NCBI GenBank assembly: GCA_024742475.1
Contig: JANSYI010000012.1
Location: 1-64,000 of the forward strand
DNA from: a bacterium
GTDB lineage: Bacteria > Myxococcota_A > Polyangia > Nannocystales > Nannocystaceae
Direction of reading: 5' to 3'
Length of the DNA: 64,000 nt
The position numbers and the translations under genes were made by a program. The notes under the pieces are model-generated. The model saw only the letters and a list, made by a program, of their open reading frames with translations. It was not told the origin of the DNA and did not search any database. Below, in pieces: positions 51,843 to 61,631 of the stretch (its first letter is position 1; every line of letters begins with the position of its first letter).

Positions 51843-52901
51843 GTGGACGCCCAGGCCCCAGAGACGACGCATCTGCCCACCCTCGGGGCCCTCGAGGCGC
51901 GGGCGGGACTGTTCACGGCGTATGGCGTGCTGCGGGCGATTCGCAAGGCGCAGACCCGCGCGGGCAAGCCGTTCGTCGAGCTCAAGCTGATGGACCGCGA
52001 AGGCGCGGCGGCCGGAAAGATCTGGTCGGACTCGGCCCGGGCGATGCAGGCGATCGACAGCCTGGAGATCGGCGACCACGTCAAGGTGCTCTTCGAGGTC
52101 GACACGTACAAGGGCGCGATGCAGCTCAACGTCCGCCGCATTCGAAAGGCGGAGGACGGCGACCCCGGCTACGCGCCGGCCTCGCTGATGGAAGAGGGCT
52201 ACGAGCTCGTCTCGGACATCCTGTGCAAGACGCTGGTGTTCGACATCGAGACCGCGCCCGCCGTGGACGTGCGCAAGGAGCCCTCGACGATCGCGCAGGC
52301 GGTGGCCAAGGTCGCCGAGCGCAACGAGTGGGACCAGTCGAAGGTCATGAGCCTCTCGCCCTACTTCGGCAAGGTGATCTCGCTGGCGGTGGGCGACGGC
52401 GAACAGGACCCGCGCACGATGGAGGTCACCGTGTTCGTGGTGCCGCCGGCCGGCGCCGATTTGGGCAGCCTGCCCGCGTGGATCCGCCCCGTCTCCGAGC
52501 AGGACCTGCTGCGCGCCTTCTGGGTGCTCGCCGGCAACGCCGAGGTCGTCGTCAGCTACAACGGCCGCGGCTTCGACGTGCCATTCCTCCAGGGGCGCAG
52601 CTTGATTCACGGCATCGACGCCCGCGTCGACCTGCTCTCCAACCGCTTCTCCCTGCGTCCGCACCTCGACCTCTACTACGCCCTGGGCCAGACCCGCGGC
52701 CCCTCCTCGCTCGACGTAGTGTGCTGGGCGCTCGGCCTGACCTCGCCCAAAGAAGCCATGGACGGCTCGATGGTCGCCACGACCTACGAGAAGGGCGACA
52801 TCGCCTCGATCGCGCTCTACAACGCGGGCGACGTGCGGGCGACGACCGGCGTGTACCAGCGCGTGCGGGACAAGGTGCTGCGGTTCAGGGACGACTGGTA
52901 G
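51843..52901 (+). CDS. OB-fold fused to DEDDy 3'-5' exonuclease
   Basis: 352 residues. Residues about 20-105 resemble the nucleic-acid-binding OB fold of YhaM/CBF1-type nucleases (KPFVELKLMDREGAAAGKIWSDS). Residues about 130-352 are a DEDDy exonuclease: VFDIETAPA (DxE), SYNGRGFDVPFLQGRS (second Asp), and YNAGDVRATTGVY (Asp with tyrosine seven residues earlier). It resembles predicted PolB-like 3'-5' exonucleases. An RNA or DNA 3' end processor; substrate unknown. Confidence 0.82.
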   Translation: MDAQAPETTHLPTLGALEARAGLFTAYGVLRAIRKAQTRAGKPFVELKLMDREGAAAGKIWSDSARAMQAIDSLEIGDHVKVLFEVDTYKGAMQLNVRRIRKAEDGDPGYAPASLMEEGYELVSDILCKTLVFDIETAPAVDVRKEPSTIAQAVAKVAERNEWDQSKVMSLSPYFGKVISLAVGDGEQDPRTMEVTVFVVPPAGADLGSLPAWIRPVSEQDLLRAFWVLAGNAEVVVSYNGRGFDVPFLQGRSLIHGIDARVDLLSNRFSLRPHLDLYYALGQTRGPSSLDVVCWALGLTSPKEAMDGSMVATTYEKGDIASIALYNAGDVRATTGVYQRVRDKVLRFRDDW

Positions 52902-53037
52902 GCGCGCGGGGCTCGTCGCGGTGGGCGGTGGGCGCGGCGGGGTCGGTTTACTCACCTTCGCGGGCCGTGGACGGGCCGCTGCGGGCCGTCGGGACCTCTT
53001 TTGCGCCCCCGTGGCCGGTGGTATACCGCCGCTCGAT

Positions 53038-54261
<1,224 letters not shown>

Positions 54262-54270
54262 AGCCGGCGC

Positions 54271-54882
54271 ATGCCGAAGCTCAGCGCCCAGAGCCGCTCG
54301 GGGTCGAAGGACCTCGGAGTTGGCTGCTGGGCGCAGCTGATTGCGGGGTACGTGTCCGAGCACGAGGCGCTGATGCAGACCCTCGTTGCGACCCTGCCGC
54401 TGCGGCAAGAGCCGATCACCTTGTTCGGCAAGACCCATCTGACGCCGCGACTGACCAGCTGGCACGGTGACCCCGGGTGTGCCTATCGGTACTCGGGTCG
54501 GTCGTTCGAGCCCGACCCGTGGACAGCGGAGCTCGCCCAGCTGCGCGCCCGATTGGTCGAGACCACCGGCTACGCGTTCAACAGCGTGCTCGCCAACTAC
54601 TACCGCGACGGCGCCGACGCCATGGGGGCCCACGCCGACGACGAGGCCGAGCTCGGCCCGACCCGTGACGACGTGGGCATCGCGTCGGTCTCGTTGGGGG
54701 CGCGGCGTCGCTTCCTGCTACGGCCCAAAGATGGGGGCGAGACCCTCGAGTGGGCGCTCGGCGAGGGCGACCTCTTCGTCATGGGCGGGCGGACCCAGGC
54801 GCACTTCAAGCACCGGGTCCCCCGCACGAAGAAGAAGGTCGGACCTCGCATGAACCTGACGTTTCGCGTCGTCGTCGGCTAG
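54271..54882 (+). CDS. AlkB-like 2-oxoglutarate/Fe(II) dioxygenase (ALKBH2/3 type)
   Basis: 203 residues. It reverses N-alkyl damage on nucleic-acid bases using iron and 2-oxoglutarate. Iron ligands are His121 and Asp123 (HADDE) and His181 (FKHRVP); Arg193 and Arg199 (GPRMNLTFR) bind 2-oxoglutarate. NSVLANYYRDGADAMGAH and SLGARRRFLLRPK are typical of the ALKBH2/3 branch. It lies 9 bp after icd, the source of its co-substrate. Its TAG stop is in the left CTAG of the 162-bp element. Confidence 0.92.
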   Translation: MPKLSAQSRSGSKDLGVGCWAQLIAGYVSEHEALMQTLVATLPLRQEPITLFGKTHLTPRLTSWHGDPGCAYRYSGRSFEPDPWTAELAQLRARLVETTGYAFNSVLANYYRDGADAMGAHADDEAELGPTRDDVGIASVSLGARRRFLLRPKDGGETLEWALGEGDLFVMGGRTQAHFKHRVPRTKKKVGPRMNLTFRVVVG

Positions 54883-55042
54883 CAGCCTGTGGTGCAACTC
54901 CGCGTGTCGGATCGCGCCGCTTTTTCGGCGGAGGCAAGGAGCCGAAACGCAGGAATAGTGGGCCTATTTCAAGCTTTCGGCGACGCGGGATCCGTCGAAA
55001 AGGGCAAGCGAGGCGGCGCGGGGAGTTGCACCACAGGCTGCT
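54881..55042. mobile_element. 162-bp MITE-like palindromic element between convergent genes
   Basis: Begins AGCAGCCTGTGGTGCAACTC and ends with its complement; 21 bases are perfectly paired and a few more follow. CTAG lies at both edges (54879-54882 and 55043-55046), containing the alkB stop on the left and the stop of the convergent lipoprotein on the right. Length, ends and setting match the 163-bp element at 31292, although the arms differ (AGCAGC here, AGCAGG there) and the interior is unrelated. No protein is encoded. Confidence 0.75.
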
Positions 55043-57133
55043 CTAGGGGGTGCACAGGTCGGTGTCCTCTTCGCCGCCTTCGCAGCCCGAAAGCTCGGGG
55101 AACGAGCAGGTGCCATCGGGGCAGGTGTTGACGATCTCTCCGGTTCGCAGGAAGCGGTCGAGCTGTTCGTCGGCCGCAGGCAGCCCCCGCAGCGCGCCGT
55201 GGGGGTCGTCGCACAGACGCATGGGCACCGGGCAGGCGGGCTCGGGCGGCAGGCCGAAGTCGTACTCGATGTAACCGAGCCCCTCGGTTTCGGTGACGGG
55301 ATCGAGACCGTAGACCTCGCGCACGCCCGATTCGACGTGCGGGGCAGCAAGCGACCTCGCCTGAAAGTGGGCCGCGACCGTGGCCACCGAGTGGTCGCCC
55401 ACGGCGGCCCGCATCATGAGCTCGTGCTGCGGCGAGCCCTCGAAGGGATCGTCGCGCACGTGCGAGAGGAACCCGACCGGCTCGGAGCGATCCCAGAAGT
55501 TCTGCGTGAGCGCCAACGCGAGCTGAACGTCGCGGGGGTCGTCGTAGGTGGAGTTCGCGATGGCGAAGAACGGGTCGAACTGGCGGCTGCGCGTCAGGAG
55601 CGTGGCAAAGGGGGACCCCATCACGTCGGCGGCTCCGCGGGTGACGTCGGTCGAGAGCGCCATGTAGACCGTGCCCAGGATGCCGCCGAGGCTGATGCCG
55701 TAGTAGTAGTTCTGCGAGGCGTCGAGCAGCGGGCCGTACGTCTCGTCGGCGGCGATGGTGCCGGTGGCGACCCTGTTGAGCACGAGGGCGTTGATCAGCG
55801 CCTGCTGGGTGCGGGCGAACTGGCCCTCGTACTCGTGAATGTTGCCGCTGTCGAAGATGACGCCGAGGAACGCCTCGTCGGGGGCTGAGAGCCCGATCCA
55901 GTCGGTGGCGTACAGCGCGTAGCCGTAGGTGTCCATGAAGTCGAGGAAGTGATCGCGCTCGATCTCTTGGCGTCCGCCGAGCAGGCCGTGGCCGAACTGC
56001 AGCAGCGCCGCGGGGTTCTTGTCGCTGGCCGAGGCGGGGATGAGCATCGTGAAGCGGAACTGCGCGGTGCCGGTGGCCTCGGGAAGCCCGTCGGCGCCGA
56101 GGTTGAGCACCGACACCGGGCCGGGCACGTCGAGGAACAAGGGGACGTCGAAGCGACCGTCGATCCGGTAGGCCACGCGGGGGTCGAAGTCTTCGCTCAC
56201 CTCGAGCACCTCGAACCCGGGTGCGTCGCCGACCTCGGCGAGCGCCTCGTCCCGCATGTTGACCAGGTAGTCGGTGTTGTTCGCGTCGCTGGCGGTGGTG
56301 AAGTCCCACGCCAGCTGGAGCGTCTCTCGTTGCACGCCCGCGTCCCCGAGTCGGGCGAAGATATCCGCGTACAGCGGGCGACGTTCTTCGACGCCGAGCT
56401 CGGGGTCGGCGGGCGTCAGGTCTCTGAGCGCCGCGAACGCTTCGGCGGCCGGCAGGGGGGCCCCGGCTGCATCGACGACGTTACGCAGCGCGACGATGTA
56501 TCGGCGGTTGGGTGCGAGCGCAGAGGCCGGGCGGATGAACAGCGTGGCGGCGTCTGCATCGTCCACGCGCTCGAGCTCGGCGAAGTGCGGCACGCGCTGG
56601 CCGCTGTCCGCGTCGAGCACCACCGTGGGTGAGTCATCGTTCATCGACGCGGCGATGTTGCCCGGCAGCGGCAGGCCCGTTTCGGTCGCGCCGGGCAGGT
56701 GCACCATCATGACCGATCCCAAGGAGAAGCCATCGCGCGTGCTCCAGGCGTTGCGGTCGGGCCGCACGTCCTCGACGCTGGTCGGCATCATCGCCTCGGA
56801 GAGGGCGAGCCTTCGACCGCTGGGCGTCGCGTCGTCGGCGACGGTGAACACGTTGTTGGGGAAGGGATACGCGCAGTACGACGGGACCAGGGCGTCACAG
56901 TCGAGTTGGACCCAGTCGACCTCGGGCTCGGGCTCGTCGATCGTCGTGCCGCCCGTGCTCGCCTCGGTGTCGGTCTCGCCGTCTCCCCCGCCCGTCGAGC
57001 CAGAGCTGCCCGTGCTCGTCGTCGTCGCGTCGGTCTCCGCGGTGCCCTCGCCGGCGCCGCCGTCGTCTCCGCACGCGAGCGAAAGCGCGAGCAGGGGGGT
57101 CGCGAGGCTCGAAAAACGGCAAGTCCAATGCAT
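55043..57133 (-). CDS. Lipoprotein with alpha/beta-hydrolase (lipase-like) domain
   Basis: 696 residues from ATG 57133, fixed by a TATACT box 7 nt upstream. Lipobox LALSLAC, then about 50 residues of Thr/Ser/Gly/Asp linker. SYCAYPFPNNVFTVADD and RRYIVALRNV form an N-terminal domain like that of some bacterial lipases. The hydrolase part has an oxyanion-type loop FGHGLLGG (380-387) and the nucleophile elbow GISLGG with Ser481. A likely catalytic His lies in VGDHSVATVAA. The C-terminus has three disulfide-type cysteine pairs. Probably a surface-attached esterase or lipase. Confidence 0.7.
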   Translation of the reverse strand: MHWTCRFSSLATPLLALSLACGDDGGAGEGTAETDATTTSTGSSGSTGGGDGETDTEASTGGTTIDEPEPEVDWVQLDCDALVPSYCAYPFPNNVFTVADDATPSGRRLALSEAMMPTSVEDVRPDRNAWSTRDGFSLGSVMMVHLPGATETGLPLPGNIAASMNDDSPTVVLDADSGQRVPHFAELERVDDADAATLFIRPASALAPNRRYIVALRNVVDAAGAPLPAAEAFAALRDLTPADPELGVEERRPLYADIFARLGDAGVQRETLQLAWDFTTASDANNTDYLVNMRDEALAEVGDAPGFEVLEVSEDFDPRVAYRIDGRFDVPLFLDVPGPVSVLNLGADGLPEATGTAQFRFTMLIPASASDKNPAALLQFGHGLLGGRQEIERDHFLDFMDTYGYALYATDWIGLSAPDEAFLGVIFDSGNIHEYEGQFARTQQALINALVLNRVATGTIAADETYGPLLDASQNYYYGISLGGILGTVYMALSTDVTRGAADVMGSPFATLLTRSRQFDPFFAIANSTYDDPRDVQLALALTQNFWDRSEPVGFLSHVRDDPFEGSPQHELMMRAAVGDHSVATVAAHFQARSLAAPHVESGVREVYGLDPVTETEGLGYIEYDFGLPPEPACPVPMRLCDDPHGALRGLPAADEQLDRFLRTGEIVNTCPDGTCSFPELSGCEGGEEDTDLCTP

Positions 57134-57140
57134 GAGGCTC

Positions 57141-57146
57141 AGTATA
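57141..57146 (-). promoter_or_regulatory. -10 box TATACT, 7 nt before ATG 57133
   Basis: Perfect TATACT on the minus strand at the same spacing as the one at 2548. The divergent gene at 57197 has CATACT 7 nt before its ATG, so both divergent genes appear to have leaderless-type promoters. Confidence 0.6.
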
Positions 57147-57196
57147 GGGCCCGCGTCACTGTTCATGGCCTCGCGCCCTCGTTCATACTGGAGCGG

Positions 57197-58426
57197 ATGG
57201 CCGGGGGATGGATGCTGACGCTGGTGACGTCCATCGCGAGCGCGCTCGGGCTGCCGCTGGGCGACTTCGAGCTCCCCGCGCTGCCCCCCGCATTGCCCAG
57301 TGACCCGACGGGGCAGGCTGTACCCGAGGGCGACGACGAGCCCGGCGCCGAGCCCGACGGGTGGGCGTTCGACCCACGGCGCTGCGGCACGACGGAAGAG
57401 GTCGAGGTGCCGAGGCGGCGCAGATGGGTCCGCCACAAGGTGCAATCGCGCGAGACCATCGCCGAGATCGCCTTTCGCTACGGCGCCGCGCCCTGGGAGG
57501 TGCGAGGCTGGAATGGGCTGGGCAGCGACGTCCGCCGAGTCAAGCGAGGCGTGCGGCTGCGCATCAAGGCCTCGCGGGTGCCACCCCCGCGGGAGGCGAT
57601 CGAGTACACCGTGCAAGAGGGCGACACCTGGGGGAGCATTGCGCGCGCCCACGGTGCGACGCCGGTCGACCTGCGCGCCTACAACTACCCGTACCGAGGG
57701 AAGATGAAGCCGGGCACCCCGCTCAAGGTGCTCGCCGACCCGATCGTGCGCGACTGGATCGCCGCGGGCAAAGGGCTGCACGAGCGTGTGCCGCGGGGCG
57801 GGGTGGGCGTCGGCGCGCCGGACATGGGCACCTTGCTCGGCGGCGTCCGCATCCCCGACCCCGATGACGCCGGTCGCTACTGGCTTCGCCTGCCTCGAAC
57901 CGCCTACGGGACCACGCACGCGGTCACCGAGCTGCTCACCGCGATCGATGCGTTCGAGCAGCGTACGGCGTGGACGGGGACGTTGGCGATCGGGGCGATG
58001 AGCGGACCCCGGGGCGGGGCGCTGGGGCACCACAAGTCTCACCAGACCGGGCGGGACGTCGACATTCGGCTGCCGCGTCGCGCCGGGGTGTCGCGCTACG
58101 CCGAGCTTCGTCCGCGCCGCGTCGACTGGGCGGCAGCCTGGGACTTCGTGCTCGCGTTGGCCGAGGTCGACACGCAGGTCATCTTCCTCGACTACAAGCG
58201 GCAGAAGTATCTGCATCGGGCCGCGAAGGCTTCCGGCGCGGACGACGACACGCTGCGGGAGATGCTCCAGTACCCGCGGGGCTCGCATGCGCGGCGAGGC
58301 CTCGTCCGGCACTACCCCGGCCACGAGAAGCACTTTCACATCCGCTTTGGGTGTGGGCCCTGCGAGTTCACCTGCACGAGCGCGACGCTGGCCGAGAAGA
58401 GCAACGCGCAAGTCGATGCCGACTGA
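57197..58426 (+). CDS. LysM protein with M74 (MepA-type) murein endopeptidase domain
   Basis: 409 residues from ATG 57197 (ATG 57212 is possible). A hydrophobic N-terminus (MLTLVTSIASALGLPLG) acts as signal or anchor. Two LysM repeats follow (HKVQSRETIAEIAFRYG, YTVQEGDTWGSIARAHG), then the M74 domain with SHQTGRDVDIRL and EKHFHIRFGC. It ends in a short cysteine-containing tail (CGPCEFTC) not seen in the paralogue at 18036, which has four LysM repeats. Probably a peptidoglycan endopeptidase used in wall growth or predation. Confidence 0.88.
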   Translation: MAGGWMLTLVTSIASALGLPLGDFELPALPPALPSDPTGQAVPEGDDEPGAEPDGWAFDPRRCGTTEEVEVPRRRRWVRHKVQSRETIAEIAFRYGAAPWEVRGWNGLGSDVRRVKRGVRLRIKASRVPPPREAIEYTVQEGDTWGSIARAHGATPVDLRAYNYPYRGKMKPGTPLKVLADPIVRDWIAAGKGLHERVPRGGVGVGAPDMGTLLGGVRIPDPDDAGRYWLRLPRTAYGTTHAVTELLTAIDAFEQRTAWTGTLAIGAMSGPRGGALGHHKSHQTGRDVDIRLPRRAGVSRYAELRPRRVDWAAAWDFVLALAEVDTQVIFLDYKRQKYLHRAAKASGADDDTLREMLQYPRGSHARRGLVRHYPGHEKHFHIRFGCGPCEFTCTSATLAEKSNAQVDAD

Positions 58427-58429
58427 GGC

Positions 58430-58939
58430 TCAGCTCTCCGCGCAGCCGTCGGTGGGCGAACACGACACGGAGCAGTCCGCTGCGCCGCCGCAGCTGACCG
58501 AGCAGCCCGCCTGGCAGTCGACGATGTGACACGAGGATGCGTCCTCGCAATCGAGCGTGCAGCCGCCTTGGGGGCAGGAGAGCACGCACGTCAGGGCGTT
58601 GGTGCACGCGCTCGTACATCCGCCGCCGCCGCAGTTGATCTCGCACGCCTCGACGTCGATGCACTCGGTGGTGCACGCTCCGCCCTCGCAGTTCTGCTCG
58701 CAGGAGGCGGTGGCTTCGCACGAGAGATTGCAGCCGGGCTGGGTGCAGCTCTGGGTGACGGACGCGTCGTTGTCGCTCGAATCGCTGGTGACGCCGGAGG
58801 TGTCGGTCGAGCCGCCCGCGGTGCTCTCCGAGCCGCCCATACCGTCGACGCTCGTGCTGCCGCCTTGAACCACGATCACGTCATCCTCGAGGTCGCAGCC
58901 GAGGAGGAGCAGCAGCGGGAGCGTGAGGCGAGCGGTCAT
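58430..58939 (-). CDS. Lipoprotein made of short cysteine repeats
   Basis: 169 residues; its ATG overlaps the stop of the preceding TPR gene (ATGA). Lipobox LLLLLGC, a Ser/Thr/Gly/Asp linker, then about 100 residues with cysteines in a regular pattern of roughly 20-23 residues (GGxC-x3-C-x5-C-x3-C), repeated four or five times: GGACTTEC, GGGCTSAC, QGGCTLDC and so on. Such a ladder could form a stacked disulfide solenoid. It is the last gene of the ECF sigma operon and may be a surface target or sensor of that regulon. Confidence 0.7.
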   Translation of the reverse strand: MTARLTLPLLLLLGCDLEDDVIVVQGGSTSVDGMGGSESTAGGSTDTSGVTSDSSDNDASVTQSCTQPGCNLSCEATASCEQNCEGGACTTECIDVEACEINCGGGGCTSACTNALTCVLSCPQGGCTLDCEDASSCHIVDCQAGCSVSCGGAADCSVSCSPTDGCAES

Positions 58940-59772
58940 CGCAGCGCGTCGAGCCGGGCTTGGAGTCGGGTGGCGTGCACGGTCTTGGGGTGCGCGTGCA
59001 GGAACGCTTCGATTGCGGTCTGCTCCGCCGACGTGCGCCCGAGTGCACGCAGGGCGTCGATCCGGCCGAGTTCGGCTTCGCGTCGCATCGCGCCGCCTTG
59101 GCCGCGCAGGTAGGCGTCGTAGTGGGAGAGCGCTTTCTTCGGGCGCCCCGCCGCGAGCTCCAAGCGCCCCAAGGACATTCGAGCGGCGCGAGCCTGGGCG
59201 CTGCGGGGGTGGGCGACGAGCAGGCGTTCGTAGGCTCGACGCGCGCCCGAGGCGTCCTTGGCTGCGAGCGCGTCCTGGGCTTTGCGGAGCAGCGTGTCGG
59301 CAGGCGGCGCTGGAGGCTTGGACCGCGGCCTGCGGGGCGCGTCGTCGGGCGGTGCGAGGTCCTGTGCAGGAACTGCAGCGGGGGTCGGCGGCGAGGGGAC
59401 CACGGCGGCAGGTTGTTCTGGGGCGGGGCGGGCCGGAGGCCGAGGCGTGCTCGCATGCTTGCGCTCCGCCGCGTCTCGGGCCTCGGGGGTCTCCACGTGG
59501 GGCACGAGCGCCGCGTCGTCGGCCTCGCCGCGAAGGGCCTGCTTCCACCGTGGCGCGAGCAGCAGCAACAGCACCGCGGCCGCGAAGAGTACCACCGCGC
59601 CCAGGACGGGGCGTGCCCAACGGGGGCTCGTCGAAGGCGTCGCGTCGTTGGCCGGGGGCGCGACGCCGGCCTGATCGAGCACCGCTTCGAGCAGCGCCGC
59701 GTCGTCCATCTCGCCCTCGAGGGGCGCGTCCCCGAGCGAGGACCAGTCGAGGGGATCGGTGGGGGCATTCAT
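58936..59772 (-). CDS. Single-pass membrane protein with TPR domain, putative anti-sigma factor
   Basis: 278 residues; start and stop overlap the neighbouring genes by ATGA. The cytoplasmic N-terminus (about 50 residues, acidic, GEMDDAALLEAVLDQAG) precedes one membrane segment (residues about 55-72, VLGAVVLFAAAVLLLLL), a Pro/Ala-rich stretch and a C-terminal TPR-like region (KAQDALAAKDASGARRAYERLL, SHYDAYLRGQ). Its place after the sigma gene and its topology fit an anti-sigma or co-sensor; it lacks the zinc HxxxCxxC motif of ZAS-type anti-sigma factors. Confidence 0.65.
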   Translation of the reverse strand: MNAPTDPLDWSSLGDAPLEGEMDDAALLEAVLDQAGVAPPANDATPSTSPRWARPVLGAVVLFAAAVLLLLLAPRWKQALRGEADDAALVPHVETPEARDAAERKHASTPRPPARPAPEQPAAVVPSPPTPAAVPAQDLAPPDDAPRRPRSKPPAPPADTLLRKAQDALAAKDASGARRAYERLLVAHPRSAQARAARMSLGRLELAAGRPKKALSHYDAYLRGQGGAMRREAELGRIDALRALGRTSAEQTAIEAFLHAHPKTVHATRLQARLDALR

Positions 59773-60365
59773 CGTGCGACCTCCGCGGTCTGGGTGTTGG
59801 GTGCCCCGATCCGCTGCTCTCGCCGGACGTGCTTGCGCAGCGCGGCGAGCCCGAGGCGAAGGCGGCCCTTGACTGTGTTGGGGCTGACGTCGGTGAGCTC
59901 GGCGACCTCGTCGAGGGAGTAGCCCAGGGCGTGGTGAAGGACGAGCGCGCTGCGCTGGGCCTCGGGGAGCTCGCCCAGGTACGACCTCAGCCCGCGGGGC
60001 AGATCGTCGGCGAGCGATGGCCCCGGTGCGATCGCCGGCGCCTCGTCCAGGGCCGCTTCGCCCGCAGTCGAACGCTTTCGTTCTCGCTGGAGGTGGCGGA
60101 GCGCTGCGCGTGTCGCGATGCGTGCGGCCCACCGCTCGAGCGACGCGTCACCCCGAAACGTGTGGCAGCTGCGGAGCACCTCGAGCAGAGCGTGCTGCGC
60201 CGCGTCGTCGGCATCCGCGGTCGAGGTCGCGAGCGAGCGTGCGACCTTGCGGACGCGAGGGAGGACGCGGCGCGCCACGATCGCCTGCGCGCGGCGATCT
60301 CCCTGGGAGGCCTCTTGGGCCAGGGCGACGTCGCTCGACATCTCCAAAGGATCGCTCTTCCGCAT
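59769..60365 (-). CDS. ECF-type RNA polymerase sigma factor
   Basis: 198 residues from ATG 60365 (ATG 60341 is also possible). Region 2 is DDAAQHALLEVLRSCHTFRGDASLERWAARI and region 4 is LPEAQRSALVLHHALGYSLDEVAELTDVSPNTVKGRLRLGLAALRKHV, a complete helix-turn-helix. It is first of three genes joined by 4-bp overlaps: sigma, TPR membrane protein, Cys-repeat lipoprotein. A TATCCT sequence lies about 23 nt upstream of the ATG. Confidence 0.93.
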   Translation of the reverse strand: MRKSDPLEMSSDVALAQEASQGDRRAQAIVARRVLPRVRKVARSLATSTADADDAAQHALLEVLRSCHTFRGDASLERWAARIATRAALRHLQRERKRSTAGEAALDEAPAIAPGPSLADDLPRGLRSYLGELPEAQRSALVLHHALGYSLDEVAELTDVSPNTVKGRLRLGLAALRKHVRREQRIGAPNTQTAEVAR

Positions 60366-60452
60366 CAGCAGCAGCCCTGCTGGGCTAGAGGATATCCGCG
60401 CTGGAGCGCTCGCGTACACACCGGCCCAGTGCACGCAGCGTCGCGGCGCGGG

Positions 60453-61568
60453 TCATTCTTTCTGCCGGTCGCCCAGACCCACCTCGACCCCGGCGGTGAC
60501 GACGAGGCGTGCGGGGTCGGGCTCGTGACGGGTGGACCCCGTGCCGGAGCGAATGACGACGTCGGCGCGGGTGAGCAGCACGTCGAAGCCGAGGTCGAGG
60601 GCGAGGCGCATCCGAGGCAGCACGTGCACGCCCAGGCTGGCGTAGGCGAGCGCGCTGCTGTGCACACGAAGCCCGTTACCGCTGGATTGCACGGACGCAG
60701 CGGTGCTTCGGGCCAGCACGCGCCTGACCGGATCCACGGTGAGGCCACCCCCTGCGCCGAGGTCGAGGCGCGGCGTGAGCGGGAGCCGAGCGCCCGCGCC
60801 CAAGGTCAGCGGGTGACGGCGCAGATCCAACGCGACCCCGCCGAGCTCGATCGCCTGCGTCGCAATGTAGGCGTAGCGCGCCCAGACCGACAGGCGGGGG
60901 CGCGGCTTCCACGTCACGCGCAGCGCCACGCCGCTCTGCCAGGGCATCGCGTCGGAGAAGGTGTTGCCCAGATAGCTACCCCGCACCCACACCGGTGCCT
61001 CGTGTCGGGACAGCCAGGTAGGGCCCGTGGGGGGCGGGTCGGGGCTCGGGGCTGGCTCCGGCTCCGACTCTGGCTCCGACTCTGGCTCCGACTCCAGGGC
61101 TGGTTCGACGTCGTCCGGGTCGACGAGGTCCATGTCTCGCACCTGCCCGACCTGGAGCGCGAGCCCGATGCTCACCGACACGTTGCTGACCACTTCGGTG
61201 GCCATCGCGTCCAAGCTCGCGCCCTCCACGGGGCGGATCCAGACCGTCTGGGCGTCTCCTTGGTAGAGGTACAGACGAAACGGCGGTGGTTGCAGGACCA
61301 ACCACAGCACGTCGTCCGCCTCGGTCGCTTCGATGATCGCCCTGGACCGCGCGCCGATCTGCGAGATGTCGAACGCCGCGGGGTCGTACACCGCGACGTC
61401 GAGCGTCACGCCCGCGCTCTCGGCGTGGGCCTGCATCGAGGCGGCCGTACGCTCGTGGCCCTCGACGGCGGGCATCTGCACGCCGAGCACGACCGCGTCA
61501 TCCTCGTGCTCCGCTGCGGCAGGCGGAGCCGCGGCCAAGAGTACGGATGCTGCGATCGAGGCGATCAC
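60453..61568 (-). CDS. Exported outer-membrane protein with acidic Glu/Ser/Pro linker
   Basis: 371 residues from GTG. A signal peptide (ASIAASVLLAAAPPAAA) is followed by an alpha/beta domain of about 130 residues (DAVVLGVQMPAVEGHERTAASM, ADDVLWLVLQPPPFRLYLYQGD). Then a repeated linker (ESEPESEPESEPEPAP, about 155-180) and a C-terminal region of about 180 residues with barrel-type strands (VALRVTWKPRPRLSVWARYAYI, RLALDLGFDVLLTRADV). It lies 87 bp upstream of the sigma gene on the same strand, so it may belong to the same regulon. No family recognised. Confidence 0.6.
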   Translation of the reverse strand: MIASIAASVLLAAAPPAAAEHEDDAVVLGVQMPAVEGHERTAASMQAHAESAGVTLDVAVYDPAAFDISQIGARSRAIIEATEADDVLWLVLQPPPFRLYLYQGDAQTVWIRPVEGASLDAMATEVVSNVSVSIGLALQVGQVRDMDLVDPDDVEPALESEPESEPESEPEPAPSPDPPPTGPTWLSRHEAPVWVRGSYLGNTFSDAMPWQSGVALRVTWKPRPRLSVWARYAYIATQAIELGGVALDLRRHPLTLGAGARLPLTPRLDLGAGGGLTVDPVRRVLARSTAASVQSSGNGLRVHSSALAYASLGVHVLPRMRLALDLGFDVLLTRADVVIRSGTGSTRHEPDPARLVVTAGVEVGLGDRQKE

Positions 61569-61631
61569 GCGGATGACGAGGCTACCACCGCGGCGGGGAG
61601 ACCCACGCCCGCGGTGAGCACGGCGTGAGGC

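Noticed and set aside
57134..58411. N-terminal extension of the lipase-like lipoprotein to 58411
   Set aside because: The extension is antisense to the LysM-M74 gene, and the lipobox signal peptide begins at 57133 directly after a TATACT box.
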